This document shows, piece by piece, positions 7,558-16,677 of a stretch of DNA of 46,088 nucleotides (its first letter is position 1; each line of letters begins with the position of its first letter). The stretch comes from Ignavibacteriota bacterium. GTDB taxonomy: Bacteria > Bacteroidota > Ignavibacteria > Palsa-1295. The notes beneath the pieces are model-generated. The model saw only the letters and a list, made by a program, of their open reading frames with translations, was not told the DNA's origin and did not search any database. The position numbers and the translations under genes are program-made. The DNA lies in NCBI GenBank assembly GCA_025357895.1, contig JANYLL010000266.1, forward strand, positions 1 to 46,088, read 5' to 3'.

Positions 7558-9402
7558 TTACTGCGAATACGCCGAGATCACCATTTCAACTCTTCGATTT
7601 TTTGCACGGGATTCTTCGTCTGATCCTTTTTTCAGCGGCTTTGTTTTTCCAAACCCTTTTGCCGTCATTCTATCGGCGCGGATACCATGGGAAGAAAGAT
7701 AACTCATCACGCTTGTAGCGCGTGCAAGGCTGAGAGAATTATTGGCCGCGTCGCTTCCAACATCATCGGTATGCCCATCAATTTCTACCGATGCATTCTT
7801 GCTTTTCTTCAAGAAGTCCACTGCACGGTCAAGCTCTAAGCGGCTTTCCGGCAGCAGATCAGATTTTCCGAAATCGAAATACACATTTTTAAATTCCGTC
7901 GCTGCTCCGACTTCAATTGCAGCAAGTTGGAAATCAAGTTTACTGCGGTTGAATTTTCCTGTTGCCGGATAAGCAAAACGTTCTGATTTCGGAAGATGCC
8001 CGTCAGCGACCGCTTGCAAACCGTAACGATGTCCGCGCTGTATAGCAAGAAGATAAACACCGCTATCATTGCAATAGACGCTGAAGGAATTTTTCGCTTC
8101 GTCAAGCTCATCAACAAAAACTTTGGCTCGAAGAGGTTTACCTGTTGTTTGATCGGTAACGATACCGCGAAGTAAGCTTACGGGCTTTGGAAGAAATGTC
8201 GAATCCTGTGAGCGCAGGCGAACCTGATAAAATTTTGATTTGCCTGTTCGGTTCGAGACAAAATATGCAGTTTGTCCGTCAGAAGTTATGGTCAGTCCGT
8301 AATCTCCGGCAGTAGAATTTATCGGATACGGTAAGGGTACCGGTTTTGTATATCCTGTATCGGTAATTCGCGTCATATAAATATCATCATTGCCCTGTAC
8401 ATTCGGAGAGCAATTTGGGCAAGGGCGATTACTGGAGAAATACACCGTTCGTCCATCAGCAGCTACGAAGGGATATGACTCTGAATATGGGGAATTTATT
8501 GTTTGCGACATATATAAAACGGTATCCCAATTCCCGTTTGCACTGATCTTCAGAAGCCAGAGATCATCGTCTCCTTGTCCACCAAATCCATATCCATCAG
8601 CTCCGCCCCTGCCTAAATTTTCACTGAAGACTACCATTTGCCCATCGGGAGAAAATGAAGATTCAAATCGTGTCCAGCCCTGATAAAATTTTACTGCTCC
8701 ATCATCTCTTAGATATTTCATGAGTCGCTCACGATAGTATACATCTCTAGTTTCCGGCGCTCTCTGGAATAATTCTGCAAGCGATGAATCACTGTTAAGC
8801 TCTTTGATGATCTTTTGCTGAAGACCGTATTGAAATTGAAGATGAGTATTTTGTAACCTTGCATATATTTCCTGTATCTGTCCGGGAATGGGTTCAGGTT
8901 TTTGCAGCGAACCATTAATAAATTTCGAACGCATGACTGCACCGCCATTTACAAAAACAATTTCATCACCACTCGGACTAATGGTAGGATTATTCTGATC
9001 TGCGCCATTATTTATTTGCGGTCCGGCATTAATGGGAATTGACCATCCCGTATCGGTAAAGACACGGTAATAAATATCGCCATCCCATCCGAAATATCCA
9101 CCCTGACGAACTCGCCACGATTCTCCCGGCATAGGCGGACGGCGGGAGCCGAAGACCATAATGCTTCCGTCAAGACTGAACATAGGCCGATCATCAGCCG
9201 AATCAGCAAGCGGAAGTTTAACTTCAGTAACAATAAGCGAATCGGTTTGCGTTAATGCATTTCCGATTGAATTGAATGTTGCAGTAGAGTCTATCTCTTT
9301 TTTCTTCGGCTTCTTTTTTTGTGAATAGGCATCACTTGAAACCACCAAAAGACCGCTAAAAGCGGCAAAAAAGAGCAGACGGAATGCGATGGAACGGTAC
9401 AA
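7558..9402 (-). CDS. OmpA-family outer-membrane protein with PD40 propeller
   Basis: The 614-residue product has a signal peptide (IAFRLLFFAAFSGLLVVSSDA) and then a basic KKKPKKK stretch. A PD40/WD40-like propeller covers about residues 70-400; its repeats include MFSLDGSIMVFGSRR, SFSPDGQMVVFSEN and ADGRTVYFSSNRP. A carboxypeptidase regulatory-like beta sandwich (LRGIVTDQTTGKPLRAKVFV) follows at about 410-480. A C-terminal OmpA peptidoglycan-binding domain (VYFDFGKSDLLPES, IDGHTDDVGSDAAN, NRRVEMVI) spans about 500-610. It probably tethers the outer membrane to peptidoglycan. The start is TTG at 9402, the only start that keeps the whole signal peptide. Its upstream region is shared with the divergent GNAT gene. 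Confidence 0.93.
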   Translation of the reverse strand: MYRSIAFRLLFFAAFSGLLVVSSDAYSQKKKPKKKEIDSTATFNSIGNALTQTDSLIVTEVKLPLADSADDRPMFSLDGSIMVFGSRRPPMPGESWRVRQGGYFGWDGDIYYRVFTDTGWSIPINAGPQINNGADQNNPTISPSGDEIVFVNGGAVMRSKFINGSLQKPEPIPGQIQEIYARLQNTHLQFQYGLQQKIIKELNSDSSLAELFQRAPETRDVYYRERLMKYLRDDGAVKFYQGWTRFESSFSPDGQMVVFSENLGRGGADGYGFGGQGDDDLWLLKISANGNWDTVLYMSQTINSPYSESYPFVAADGRTVYFSSNRPCPNCSPNVQGNDDIYMTRITDTGYTKPVPLPYPINSTAGDYGLTITSDGQTAYFVSNRTGKSKFYQVRLRSQDSTFLPKPVSLLRGIVTDQTTGKPLRAKVFVDELDEAKNSFSVYCNDSGVYLLAIQRGHRYGLQAVADGHLPKSERFAYPATGKFNRSKLDFQLAAIEVGAATEFKNVYFDFGKSDLLPESRLELDRAVDFLKKSKNASVEIDGHTDDVGSDAANNSLSLARATSVMSYLSSHGIRADRMTAKGFGKTKPLKKGSDEESRAKNRRVEMVISAYSQ

Positions 9403-9482
9403 GGCTATATTTATGTAATTTAGTGCGGGTTATAACGGGGGTTCGGGGGATCGGGTTTCGGCTTTCGGAAAATACGCTAATT

Positions 9483-10052
9483 ATGCAAAAAATACTATCA
9501 CAACCGCCAACAATTGAAACAGCAAGGCTTACTCTTCGTCCACTGACCATGACAGACGATGGGGCGATCTATGCCTATTGCTCTGACCCTGAAGTTTCAA
9601 AGTATGTATTGTTCGAAACTCATAAAACTATTGAGGATAGCCGCGTATTCCTAAGATTGGTATTAGCTGAATATGCTGAAGGCAAACCTTCTGTTCTTGG
9701 CATAGAATTGAAAGAAAACGGCAAATTTATAGGCACGATCGGGTATTTGAATTGGAATGATGACCATAAAAGAATCGAAATAGGCTACGCAATTTCCCGT
9801 ACTTTTTGGAATAAAGGTTATGTTACAGAAGCAGTGAAAGGTTTGATCAATCATTTATTTACAAATTCCGATCTAATAAGAATCGAAGCACGTTGCAAAG
9901 TTGAAAATATCGGAAGCTCTCGCGTGATGGAAAAAGCCGGAATGAAATTTGAAGGCGTACTTCGCAAGCAGGTATTTTCAAAAGGCGCGCATCACGATAT
10001 GAAAATGTATTCTATATTACGCGATGACTGGGAAAGAAAAAATAATCATTAA
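9483..10052 (+). CDS. GNAT N-acetyltransferase, RimJ/RimL type
   Basis: This 189-residue protein starts at ATG 9483; an open extension to 9384 has no family similarity and overlaps the divergent gene's start. The opening TARLTLRPLTMTDD is the RimJ/RimL-type first strand. IEIGYAISRTFWNKGYVTEAV is the acetyl-CoA-binding motif A region. IEARCKVENIGSSRVMEKAGMKFEGVLR is the typical C-terminal end. It would acetylate an amine, either a protein N terminus or a small molecule. It is first in a run of five overlapping genes. Confidence 0.92.
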   Translation: MQKILSQPPTIETARLTLRPLTMTDDGAIYAYCSDPEVSKYVLFETHKTIEDSRVFLRLVLAEYAEGKPSVLGIELKENGKFIGTIGYLNWNDDHKRIEIGYAISRTFWNKGYVTEAVKGLINHLFTNSDLIRIEARCKVENIGSSRVMEKAGMKFEGVLRKQVFSKGAHHDMKMYSILRDDWERKNNH

Positions 10053-10542
10053 AGAGTACGATCCTAAGTGGCAATCGCTCTTCGATGAAGAAAGCGCCGT
10101 ACTAATGGATGCTATCGGACATTACGTTGCCGATATTCAACATATCGGAAGTACTGCGGTGCCGGGGCTTGCAGCCAAGCCCGTCATTGATATTCTCGTT
10201 GGCTTGCGGCGATTGCTCGATGCTCAGGATTGCATCTTGCCGATCGAGGGAATGGAATATGAATATGTGCCGGAATTTGAAGATGAATTTCCGGAGCGAA
10301 GATATTTTCGTAAAACTACGAATGGAAAACGTACTCATCAAATTCACATGGTTGAGATCAATACCGATTTCTGGAAACGACATCTTGCTTTTCGTGATCA
10401 TCTTAGAACTCATCCTGAAGCAGTAAATGAATATGCAGCGTTAAAAAAAGCGCTTGCAAAACAATTCGAAAATGACCGCAAAGGATATACGAATGCAAAA
10501 GCAAATTTTATTGAAAATGTCTTAGCGATGTATGCAAGATAA
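10024..10542 (+). CDS. GrpB family protein (UPF0157), nucleotidyltransferase-like
   Basis: This is a 172-residue protein. The early EYDPKWQSLFDEE and the signature HIGSTAVPGLAAKPVIDILVG identify the GrpB/UPF0157 family. It has a nucleotidyltransferase-like fold; the GS and DxD-like elements lie in that signature. A later RTHQIHMVE segment and the YAALKKALA...YTNAKANFI tail are also typical. The family's substrate is not firmly established. It overlaps the acetyltransferase gene by 29 bp, so the two are almost certainly translated from one message. Confidence 0.92.
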   Translation: MTGKEKIIIKEYDPKWQSLFDEESAVLMDAIGHYVADIQHIGSTAVPGLAAKPVIDILVGLRRLLDAQDCILPIEGMEYEYVPEFEDEFPERRYFRKTTNGKRTHQIHMVEINTDFWKRHLAFRDHLRTHPEAVNEYAALKKALAKQFENDRKGYTNAKANFIENVLAMYAR

Positions 10543-11197
10543 GCTTACAGCCGATACCGGAAAATTGGCTGATGCATCAATTGTCAAAGGCGATGTAACC
10601 GGATGGTTCGAAGAACTCTATCATGATGCAGACGGCGATTCCTCTATCATTCCATGGGCTGATCAGAAACCGAATCCATACCTCGTCGAATGGCTCGATA
10701 AAAATAAAATTGACGGCGAAGGAAAAACCGCTCTCGTTATCGGCTGCGGACTTGGAGATGATGCTGAAGAACTTTCCACATACGGATTTAATGTAACGGC
10801 ATTCGATATTTCCCCCACTGCAATAAATTGGGCGAAGAAACGCTTTCCGAATTCCGACGTAGAATATTGCGTTGCCGATCTTTTTGATCTGCCAAAAAAG
10901 TGGCTTGGCGCTTTTGATTTTATTTTTGAATGTTATACGATTCAAGCACTGCCGCGATCGGTGAGAACTGAGGTTATAAGTAAAGTCGCATCTTTAACTG
11001 CTCCGGAAGGCTTACTTCTCCTCTTCTGCCGCGGATGGCGCGATGATCAAACAGAAGATACACTTCCCTGGGCATTGAAAAAAGAAGAGCTGAAAAAATT
11101 CAAAGCATTAGGATTTTCTGAAATCTCTTTCGAAGAATTTTGGGATCATCATGATTCGAATAGATACCGATTTCGGATATTATATAAAAAAATATGA
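10532..11197 (+). CDS. Class I SAM-dependent methyltransferase, TPMT-like
   Basis: This 221-residue Rossmann methyltransferase has motif I as ALVIGCGLGDDAEELS, the acidic end of strand 2 as TAFDISPTAINWAKKRFP, and motif IV-like FDFIFECYTIQALP. The arrangement and the N-terminal WFEELYHDADGD resemble thiopurine/halide methyltransferases. The acceptor is unknown; small thiols, halides or toxic compounds are plausible from the family. It overlaps the grpB-like gene by 11 bp and the following gene by 4 bp. Confidence 0.9.
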   Translation: MQDKLTADTGKLADASIVKGDVTGWFEELYHDADGDSSIIPWADQKPNPYLVEWLDKNKIDGEGKTALVIGCGLGDDAEELSTYGFNVTAFDISPTAINWAKKRFPNSDVEYCVADLFDLPKKWLGAFDFIFECYTIQALPRSVRTEVISKVASLTAPEGLLLLFCRGWRDDQTEDTLPWALKKEELKKFKALGFSEISFEEFWDHHDSNRYRFRILYKKI

Positions 11198-11505
11198 AAC
11201 CACCGTATTACGCCGTGATCTTTACATCAAAGCATAAATTATATAACGATGAGTATAATGAAACAGCAAAGCGAATGAACGAATTAACAGCTAAGCAAGA
11301 AGGATTTCTCGGTATTGATAGCGCACGCAATGAAGACGGCAGTGGGATTACGGTCTGCTATTGGAATAGCATCGAAGCAATAAAAAAATGGAAAGAAAAT
11401 ACTGAGCATCAGTATGCTCAGCAGATGGGAATGAAAGAGTGGTATGAATCGTATTCAGTTCGTATCGCAGAAGTCACGAAAGAATATTCTATGGAGGAAG
11501 TATGA
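11194..11505 (+). CDS. Antibiotic biosynthesis monooxygenase (ABM) domain protein
   Basis: This 103-residue dimeric ferredoxin-like fold protein of the ABM/YgiN type shows PYYAVIFTSKHK as the first strand, LTAKQEGFLGIDSARNEDGSGITVCYW as the core, and SIEAIKKWKENTEHQYAQ before the last helix and strand. Members are cofactor-poor monooxygenases, haem-degrading enzymes or small-molecule binders. No haem-ligand pattern allows a narrower call. It starts within an ATGA overlap with the methyltransferase gene and ends in another ATGA overlap, indicating translational coupling. Confidence 0.88.
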   Translation: MKPPYYAVIFTSKHKLYNDEYNETAKRMNELTAKQEGFLGIDSARNEDGSGITVCYWNSIEAIKKWKENTEHQYAQQMGMKEWYESYSVRIAEVTKEYSMEEV

Positions 11506-12044
11506 CAATCGGTTCTGAATTTTTAGACCAATCTCGTAAAGTATTCCGTTCGCAAAAAGATCTTGCCGATAAAGCAACCGCGCAGCTAACGGATGCCCAG
11601 TTATTCTGGCAGCCGGACCAAGAATCCAACAGTGTAGCCATCAACATGAAGCATCTTGCGGGCAATATGCTTTCGCGGTGGACAGATTTCCTCACGACTG
11701 ACGGCGAGAAGCTGGATCGCAACCGCGACGGAGAATTTGAAATTTCCGAAAAAGATGCGAAGGCATTAAAAGAATATTGGGAGCGTGGATACTCCGTATT
11801 TTTCTCAACGCTGGATTCGCTTACCGAAAATGATCTGCTAAGAACTGTTACGATTCGGCAAGAACAGCATACTGTCATTCAGGCAATTCAAAGACAGATC
11901 TCACATTATGGATATCATGTCGGGCAGATCGTCGGTCTTGCGAAGCAAATACGCGTCAGGGATTGGAATACGCTTACGATTCCCAAAGGGAAATCAGAAG
12001 AGTATCTGAAAACGAAATTTGTGCCTGTGCAGCATAATAACTGA
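11502..12044 (+). CDS. DinB-superfamily protein, DUF1572
   Basis: This 180-residue four-helix-bundle protein is of the DinB/YfiT-like superfamily. It has a DUF1572-type start (IGSEFLDQSRKVFRSQKDLADKA), the histidine-containing helix IAINMKHLAGNMLSRW-like segment (here VAINMKHLAGNMLSRW), and the late ISHYGYHVGQIVGLAKQ with further histidines. The two His segments probably bind a divalent metal. Some family members are thiol-dependent transferases (bacillithiol or mycothiol), which is of interest because a bacilliredoxin gene lies at 35723. It is the last gene of the five-gene cassette and a terminator follows. Confidence 0.85.
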   Translation: MTIGSEFLDQSRKVFRSQKDLADKATAQLTDAQLFWQPDQESNSVAINMKHLAGNMLSRWTDFLTTDGEKLDRNRDGEFEISEKDAKALKEYWERGYSVFFSTLDSLTENDLLRTVTIRQEQHTVIQAIQRQISHYGYHVGQIVGLAKQIRVRDWNTLTIPKGKSEEYLKTKFVPVQHNN

Positions 12045-12082
12045 TACTTTGAAATAAGTTTACCCGAATTGCAATACTTACA

Positions 12083-12123
12083 AATCCTCCATCGTAACTA
12101 CGGTGGTGGGGTTTATTTTTTTC
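12083..12123 (+). terminator. Intrinsic terminator after the five-gene cassette
   Basis: CCATCGT pairs with ACGGTGG (one G-U pair) around a 4-nt loop. The stem extends outwards through CTCC/GGGG-like pairs and is followed by TTTATTTTTTTC. It lies 40 bp after the DUF1572 stop codon and ahead of the next plus-strand gene. Confidence 0.7.
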
Positions 12124-12194
12124 TGTCACTGCAATGCCCTCAGAACCGTTCTTATAGGGGGAATATGGAAGCCGGTAACCAATTGTAAAAAAAC

Positions 12195-13145
12195 ATGAAA
12201 AAGTATTGTCTCTTTTTTATTGCTTTATCATATTTTACTGCAGGTAGATCTTTTGCTCAGGATTCCACTTCAGTAAAACTTGTGGATTCTGCAACTGCAA
12301 CGATAACAGCACCTGTAGAAACAAAACATCTATGGCATTTTTCTTTGTCGCCCTCGCTCGGTTTCACGTTTCAAAGTATTAGTAAAGACGGTGAGGAAAA
12401 TCAGGATCTGCTTTGGCTCGGGCAGTTGCAGGCAAAGCTCGGCTATGAAGGCGAGCCATTTCAATTCAACAGCAGTCTCTTCCTGCAATATGGGGCGCAG
12501 GTAACCCGTGATGCTTATCCGAAAAAAACGCAGGATAACTTTTTGCTTTCCCTTGTGCCTTCGGTTACACTTTCAAAAAATGCCGGGTTACGGTTGTTCT
12601 TCGAAGTTACCGGCGAAACGGAAATGGGAAAAGGCATGGTTGATAGCGCAGTTACAAGTTTTCTTGATCCGTTATTTTTATATGAAACCCTTTTCTTAGG
12701 CCATAAGACTCATGTGAGCGCAGATGACGGAAGCAGCGAGTTCGAATTGGTTTTTGGTATTGGATATGCCTTCCAGCAAACCCGTACGAAAAATTTTCCA
12801 CTTGTCCAGCACAGGCAATTTGTTGTCGGCGAAGGAAATCCTCTGCAGAACGTCCAGGACCAGTTTACTGTGGAAAATGGCTATAGCATTATTTTGCAGA
12901 TCGATTATACAAAACATATAGGCGATAATTTTTCATTCAAGACAAGCATCAAATCCGTAACACTGACAAAAGAGAATTTCATCCAAAGCTTAAAGAATTC
13001 GCGCAACGGAACGCTGCTGCTTGCAGGATTGCAGTGGAGATTCTTAAGTATTGATTATACGATGCATATGCTTTATGACAGAAATATATCTGCCCGCCGG
13101 CAGCTTGAGCAGACAATGGTCTTTGGTGTCAAGTTTGATATATAA
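12195..13145 (+). CDS. Outer-membrane beta-barrel protein (DUF3078-like)
   Basis: The 316-residue product has a signal peptide (YCLFFIALSYFTAGRSFAQ). The rest alternates hydrophobic and polar residues, as in barrel strands. HFSLSPSLGFTFQSI, LLWLGQLQAKLGYEG, DNFLLSLVPSVTLSKNAGL and the C-terminal aromatic-rich TMVFGVKFDI fit an outer-membrane barrel ending at the membrane face. The pattern is like DUF3078 proteins of Bacteroidota, but I hold that family name loosely. No sorting domain or plug is present. The next gene, apt, starts 10 bp later. Confidence 0.72.
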   Translation: MKKYCLFFIALSYFTAGRSFAQDSTSVKLVDSATATITAPVETKHLWHFSLSPSLGFTFQSISKDGEENQDLLWLGQLQAKLGYEGEPFQFNSSLFLQYGAQVTRDAYPKKTQDNFLLSLVPSVTLSKNAGLRLFFEVTGETEMGKGMVDSAVTSFLDPLFLYETLFLGHKTHVSADDGSSEFELVFGIGYAFQQTRTKNFPLVQHRQFVVGEGNPLQNVQDQFTVENGYSIILQIDYTKHIGDNFSFKTSIKSVTLTKENFIQSLKNSRNGTLLLAGLQWRFLSIDYTMHMLYDRNISARRQLEQTMVFGVKFDI

Positions 13146-13154
13146 TTTTTTCTT

Positions 13155-13673
13155 ATGTCAATAGATCTTAAACATTTCATTCGTGATATTCCGGATTTTC
13201 CTCAGACAGGAATAATGTTCAGGGATATTGCTCCACTGCTTGAAAATGGTGAAGCATTTCAATCGGCGCTCAACCGGTTTTACGAACTTATCAAAGATAA
13301 AAAGATCGATAAAGTTGTTGGGATCGAATCCCGCGGTTTCATCTTCGGCGCACCGCTTGCTGAGAGGCTTGGAGTTGGGTTTGCAATGGCACGCAAGCAG
13401 GGAAAATTACCCGGCGATAAAATTTCTGTTTGCTACGATCTCGAATATGGCACGAATACCATAGAAATGCACAGCGATTCGATCACCCAAGGTGAACACA
13501 TTTTTATTATCGATGATGTTCTGGCTACCGGAGGAACAGCGAATGCTACTATTTCACTCATAGAGCAACTTGGCGGAGTCATCTCAGGTTTAGGTTTTTT
13601 GATAGAACTTACTTTTTTAGACGGAAGGAAAAATCTTTCAGGAAGAGCAGTTTATAATTTGCTAACATATTGA
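13155..13673 (+). CDS. apt: Adenine phosphoribosyltransferase
   Basis: This 172-residue enzyme has the normal Apt length. It converts adenine and PRPP to AMP in purine salvage. The N-terminal IRDIPDFPQTGIMFRDI is diagnostic, IESRGFIFGAPLAERLGVGFAMARKQGKLPG-type residues form the core and flexible loop, and the PRPP-binding loop is FIIDDVLATGGTANAT. The start is ATG 13155 without a clear Shine-Dalgarno. It is probably co-transcribed with the barrel gene 10 bp upstream. Confidence 0.96.
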   Translation: MSIDLKHFIRDIPDFPQTGIMFRDIAPLLENGEAFQSALNRFYELIKDKKIDKVVGIESRGFIFGAPLAERLGVGFAMARKQGKLPGDKISVCYDLEYGTNTIEMHSDSITQGEHIFIIDDVLATGGTANATISLIEQLGGVISGLGFLIELTFLDGRKNLSGRAVYNLLTY

Positions 13674-13774
13674 AGATTCTCTTTCTACTACGTCCTTAAA
13701 ATTAGTAAACAAAGTGTGATTCTTTCCCCGCTATTTTTCGTTTACAAGAAAACTTTTTTGTCAATTTCATAACC

Positions 13775-15496
13775 GTGACTATGCAATACAAATATTACCA
13801 GGACCGCCCCGGAACACTTTCAGCAGAATTTGTCCGCGATGAATATAAAAAATTAACTGATCGCATTGCCGAAGCCGATGCTTCCGTTACTGCGGACGCT
13901 TGGCTTGCGCTTTATGCAGATTGGAATGCTCTTAGCTCATTCGTCAATAGTGAGTCAAGCCGCATTCATCATGCATTAAGCAAAGATATGGCTAATCCTT
14001 CTCTCGAGGAGAGCGAAAAATATCTGCGTGAACAAATTCAACCCGTTGCAGAAGAAGCCAACTCGCAGCTTCTGCTTGCTTTTTTGGCTTCGAAACATAA
14101 AGATGCTGTCGGCACGCGTTATGGAATGCACTTGCTCCGCGTTCTCGAAACACAGATCGAAGCACTTTCTCCAGTTAATATAGATCTACGGGTTAAAGTC
14201 GGTGAATGGTCAACGAAATATGATAAGATCGTTGCTTCAGGGGAAGTGAATTTCCGTGGTGAAATGATCACGCTGGGCAAGGCTCGAAGTATGCAAAGCT
14301 CGGAAGATGGCTCCATCCGCAAAGAAGCTTATGAAATTTATCGCAACTGGTTTTTGGAACACCATGATGAACTCGCTGAAATTTATGACCAGCTCGTAAA
14401 ATTTCGCGATCAGATGGGACGCAATCTTGGTCTGAAGAATTTTATTCCGCTTGGATACAAGTCCATGGGACGCACCGATTACGGCATTGAAGAAGCAAAA
14501 AAATTCCGCGAGAATATCCGTAAATATGCAGTACCTGTTCAGTCAATGCTTTTCAAAGCCAGAGCTGAGAAGCTCGGAACACCAACGCTGAAGCCCTGGG
14601 ATGTAGCGTATGATCCCGATCTTTCGCTTCCGAGCAACATCGCACCTGTCGATATGCAGCTTGATAAAGCACAACGGATCTTTGAAAAAATTTCACCAAT
14701 CCTTGCAGCGCATTTTGTCAGAATGCGTAACGAAGGACTTATTGATCTTGAGAACCGCAAAGGCAAACGTGCCGGAGCCTATTGCACATCGTTCAGCGAT
14801 GAAGCGCGTGTTGCCATTCTTTGTAACTCGACCGGTGATAGTGAAGATATTCGCACCCTCACCCATGAGATGGGGCATGCCTTTCAGGGATGGGAAAGCC
14901 AGCCAATCGAATCGATCGATCTGCAATCGCCGACATACGATGCCTGCGAAATTCATTCGATGGGAATGGAATTCTTATCCATGCGATATATCGACGAATT
15001 TTTTACTCCTGAACTATCCGAAAAATATAAGCGCAACCGTTGGAAAGATGCTGTTGAGATGGTCTGTTATATAGCTATCGTTGATGAATTCCAACATTGG
15101 GTATATGAGAATCCGAACGCTTCAATTACTCAACGCGATGCATCATGGAACAAGATCTGGGATATTTATAAACCCGGTATTGATTTTTCAGGCTGTGAAG
15201 AATATAAGTATGCCCGGTGGTATTCACAGGGACATATTTTCGCTATGCCATTCTATTACATTGATTATGCCATTGCAGAAACAGGAGCAATGCAGATCGC
15301 TTTAATGGATGCGAGCAACCATACGAAAACGGTAGAATCTTATTTGCATCTCTGCCGAATCGGGGGGACAAAAAGTGTACTCGATATTTTCAAATCTGTC
15401 GGCATGCGTTCACCCTTTGATGAAACCCTCATGCGTGACTTGATGCACCATGCTTCAAAGGTGCTTGAAGTTCAGGAAGAAAACGTAACTGCCTGA
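13775..15496 (+). CDS. M3 family oligoendopeptidase (PepF-like)
   Basis: This 573-residue cytoplasmic zinc peptidase would degrade oligopeptides. The catalytic HEMGH motif lies near residue 361 (LTHEMGHAFQGWES). The third ligand Glu lies in the downstream helix DACEIHSMGMEFLSMRY. The N-terminal half is helical, as in M3B enzymes. The length fits PepF-type oligoendopeptidases. Two starts are possible: GTG 13775 and ATG 13781, two codons later; the ATG is equally plausible. A strong terminator follows at 15541, so the gene is probably its own unit. Confidence 0.95.
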   Translation: MTMQYKYYQDRPGTLSAEFVRDEYKKLTDRIAEADASVTADAWLALYADWNALSSFVNSESSRIHHALSKDMANPSLEESEKYLREQIQPVAEEANSQLLLAFLASKHKDAVGTRYGMHLLRVLETQIEALSPVNIDLRVKVGEWSTKYDKIVASGEVNFRGEMITLGKARSMQSSEDGSIRKEAYEIYRNWFLEHHDELAEIYDQLVKFRDQMGRNLGLKNFIPLGYKSMGRTDYGIEEAKKFRENIRKYAVPVQSMLFKARAEKLGTPTLKPWDVAYDPDLSLPSNIAPVDMQLDKAQRIFEKISPILAAHFVRMRNEGLIDLENRKGKRAGAYCTSFSDEARVAILCNSTGDSEDIRTLTHEMGHAFQGWESQPIESIDLQSPTYDACEIHSMGMEFLSMRYIDEFFTPELSEKYKRNRWKDAVEMVCYIAIVDEFQHWVYENPNASITQRDASWNKIWDIYKPGIDFSGCEEYKYARWYSQGHIFAMPFYYIDYAIAETGAMQIALMDASNHTKTVESYLHLCRIGGTKSVLDIFKSVGMRSPFDETLMRDLMHHASKVLEVQEENVTA

Positions 15497-15540
15497 ACTG
15501 GGATTCTTGGGATTATTTTGGATTCCTGAGATTGTTTATA

Positions 15541-15570
15541 AAGGCAGGGTATCCCTGCCTTTTTTATTTT
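15541..15570 (+). terminator. Intrinsic terminator of the oligoendopeptidase gene
   Basis: AAGGCAGGG (15541-15549) pairs perfectly with CCCTGCCTT (15553-15561) across a 3-nt loop, followed by a T-rich tail (TTTTTATTTT). It starts 44 bp after the stop codon. Confidence 0.9.
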
Positions 15571-15652
15571 AAGAGAAATCTATAAAGTTTTCTGTTCTTA
15601 ATAAGTTAATTTCAGGAATTTACGTAATCACATAAATCCCAGTTCAGATATT

Positions 15653-16480
15653 ATGCTCACATTCGATCCTTCTCAAATTCCTTTTCGTGAAACGCATCGC
15701 TTACTTCTTGGCGGGATAGCTCCACGCCCTATTGCCTTTGTCGGAACAGTTGATAAAGACGGCAATCCGAATCTTTCTCCTTTTAGTTTTTTTAATGCCT
15801 TTGGGGTTAATCCACCTATAATTTGCTTTAGCCCCGCATATTCTGGAAAGACGGGAAAGCCAAAAGATACATTGCTCAATATTCTCGAGACGAAAGAATG
15901 CACGGTATCAATCGTCAGTTATGACATGGTTCAGCAGGCAAGTCTTGCTTCAGCTCCTTTTGAAAAAGGTGTTGATGAGTTTATCAAAGCCGGGTTTACA
16001 AAGTTTCCAAGCCAAAAGGTTAAAGCCCCGGGAGTCGCAAAAAGCCCATTTATCATGGAAGCGAAGCTCTTAAAGCATATTGAGTTTGGCGGTAAGCCCG
16101 GAAGCGCTAATATGCTTATCTGCGAAGTAGTCCTAATACATGTTAAAGAGTCAATTATGAATGAGAGAGGCTCAATAGACCCCCGCCAGATCGACCAGGT
16201 TGCACGAATGGGCGGCATTTGGTATGCAAGGGCAGCTCAGGGGCTCTTCGAGCTTCCACAGCCTTCTAAAGTCAGTCCGGGATTTGATCTGCTGCCGGAT
16301 GAGATCCGGAAAAGTCAATATCTAAGTGGTCATGATATTGCTAAATTACTTACAGTTGAGGAGCTCCCTGCGTTTAAGCAGTCGTTTAAGCCCGATACCA
16401 CTCAAGAACGACATATGCGTGCCAAAGAACTTATTGAGAATGAAGATTTAGATGAAGCCTGGAAAGTTTTGCTCGCTTAA
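15653..16480 (+). CDS. Flavin reductase family protein (FMN-binding split barrel)
   Basis: This 275-residue protein has the flavin-reductase split-barrel signature early on: LLGGIAPRPIAFVGTVDKDG, then NLSPFSFFNAFGVNPPIICF, then KDTLLNILETKECTVSIV. These residues bind FMN. Members reduce flavin or act as flavoproteins with unknown partners. The C-terminal ~80 residues extend beyond the minimal domain, as in COG1853 members of similar length. No monooxygenase partner gene is adjacent, so its electron acceptor cannot be given. Confidence 0.88.
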   Translation: MLTFDPSQIPFRETHRLLLGGIAPRPIAFVGTVDKDGNPNLSPFSFFNAFGVNPPIICFSPAYSGKTGKPKDTLLNILETKECTVSIVSYDMVQQASLASAPFEKGVDEFIKAGFTKFPSQKVKAPGVAKSPFIMEAKLLKHIEFGGKPGSANMLICEVVLIHVKESIMNERGSIDPRQIDQVARMGGIWYARAAQGLFELPQPSKVSPGFDLLPDEIRKSQYLSGHDIAKLLTVEELPAFKQSFKPDTTQERHMRAKELIENEDLDEAWKVLLA

Positions 16481-16544
16481 AGAATATTTGTTTCGCTCAA
16501 GGAGCAAGAATGTCTAACTGCTCTTAATTAAGAGGATATAGAAC

Positions 16545-16576
16545 AAAAAACCCCGTCCATATCGGACGGGGTTTTT
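16545..16576. terminator. Bidirectional terminator between convergent genes
   Basis: CCCCGTCC (16551-16558) pairs with GGACGGGG (16564-16571). An A run lies before the stem and a T run after it, so it can stop transcription from both sides. It separates the flavin reductase gene (plus) from the large repeat-protein gene (minus). Confidence 0.92.
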
Positions 16577-16622
16577 CTGAACTCTCTCTGACGGTAAAAA
16601 AAATTAATTTCCCGGCTGAGTT

Positions 16623-16651
16623 CTCGGAGCATCAAAATTAGTTACTCCGAG
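16623..16651. repeat. Small inverted repeat downstream of the large repeat gene
   Basis: CTCGGAG (16623-16629) and CTCCGAG (16645-16651) form a 7-bp perfect stem with a 15-nt AT-rich loop. It lies 27 bp past the stop codon of the minus-strand gene ending at 16678. It may protect or end that mRNA together with the terminator at 16545. Confidence 0.5.
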
Positions 16652-16677
16652 ATCTCATGCCGTGGAACGTCGTTCAA

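Noticed and set aside
7512..7718. Plus-strand open frame of 68 codons
   Set aside because: It is opposite the OmpA domain coding sequence and begins in a palindrome; no independent support.
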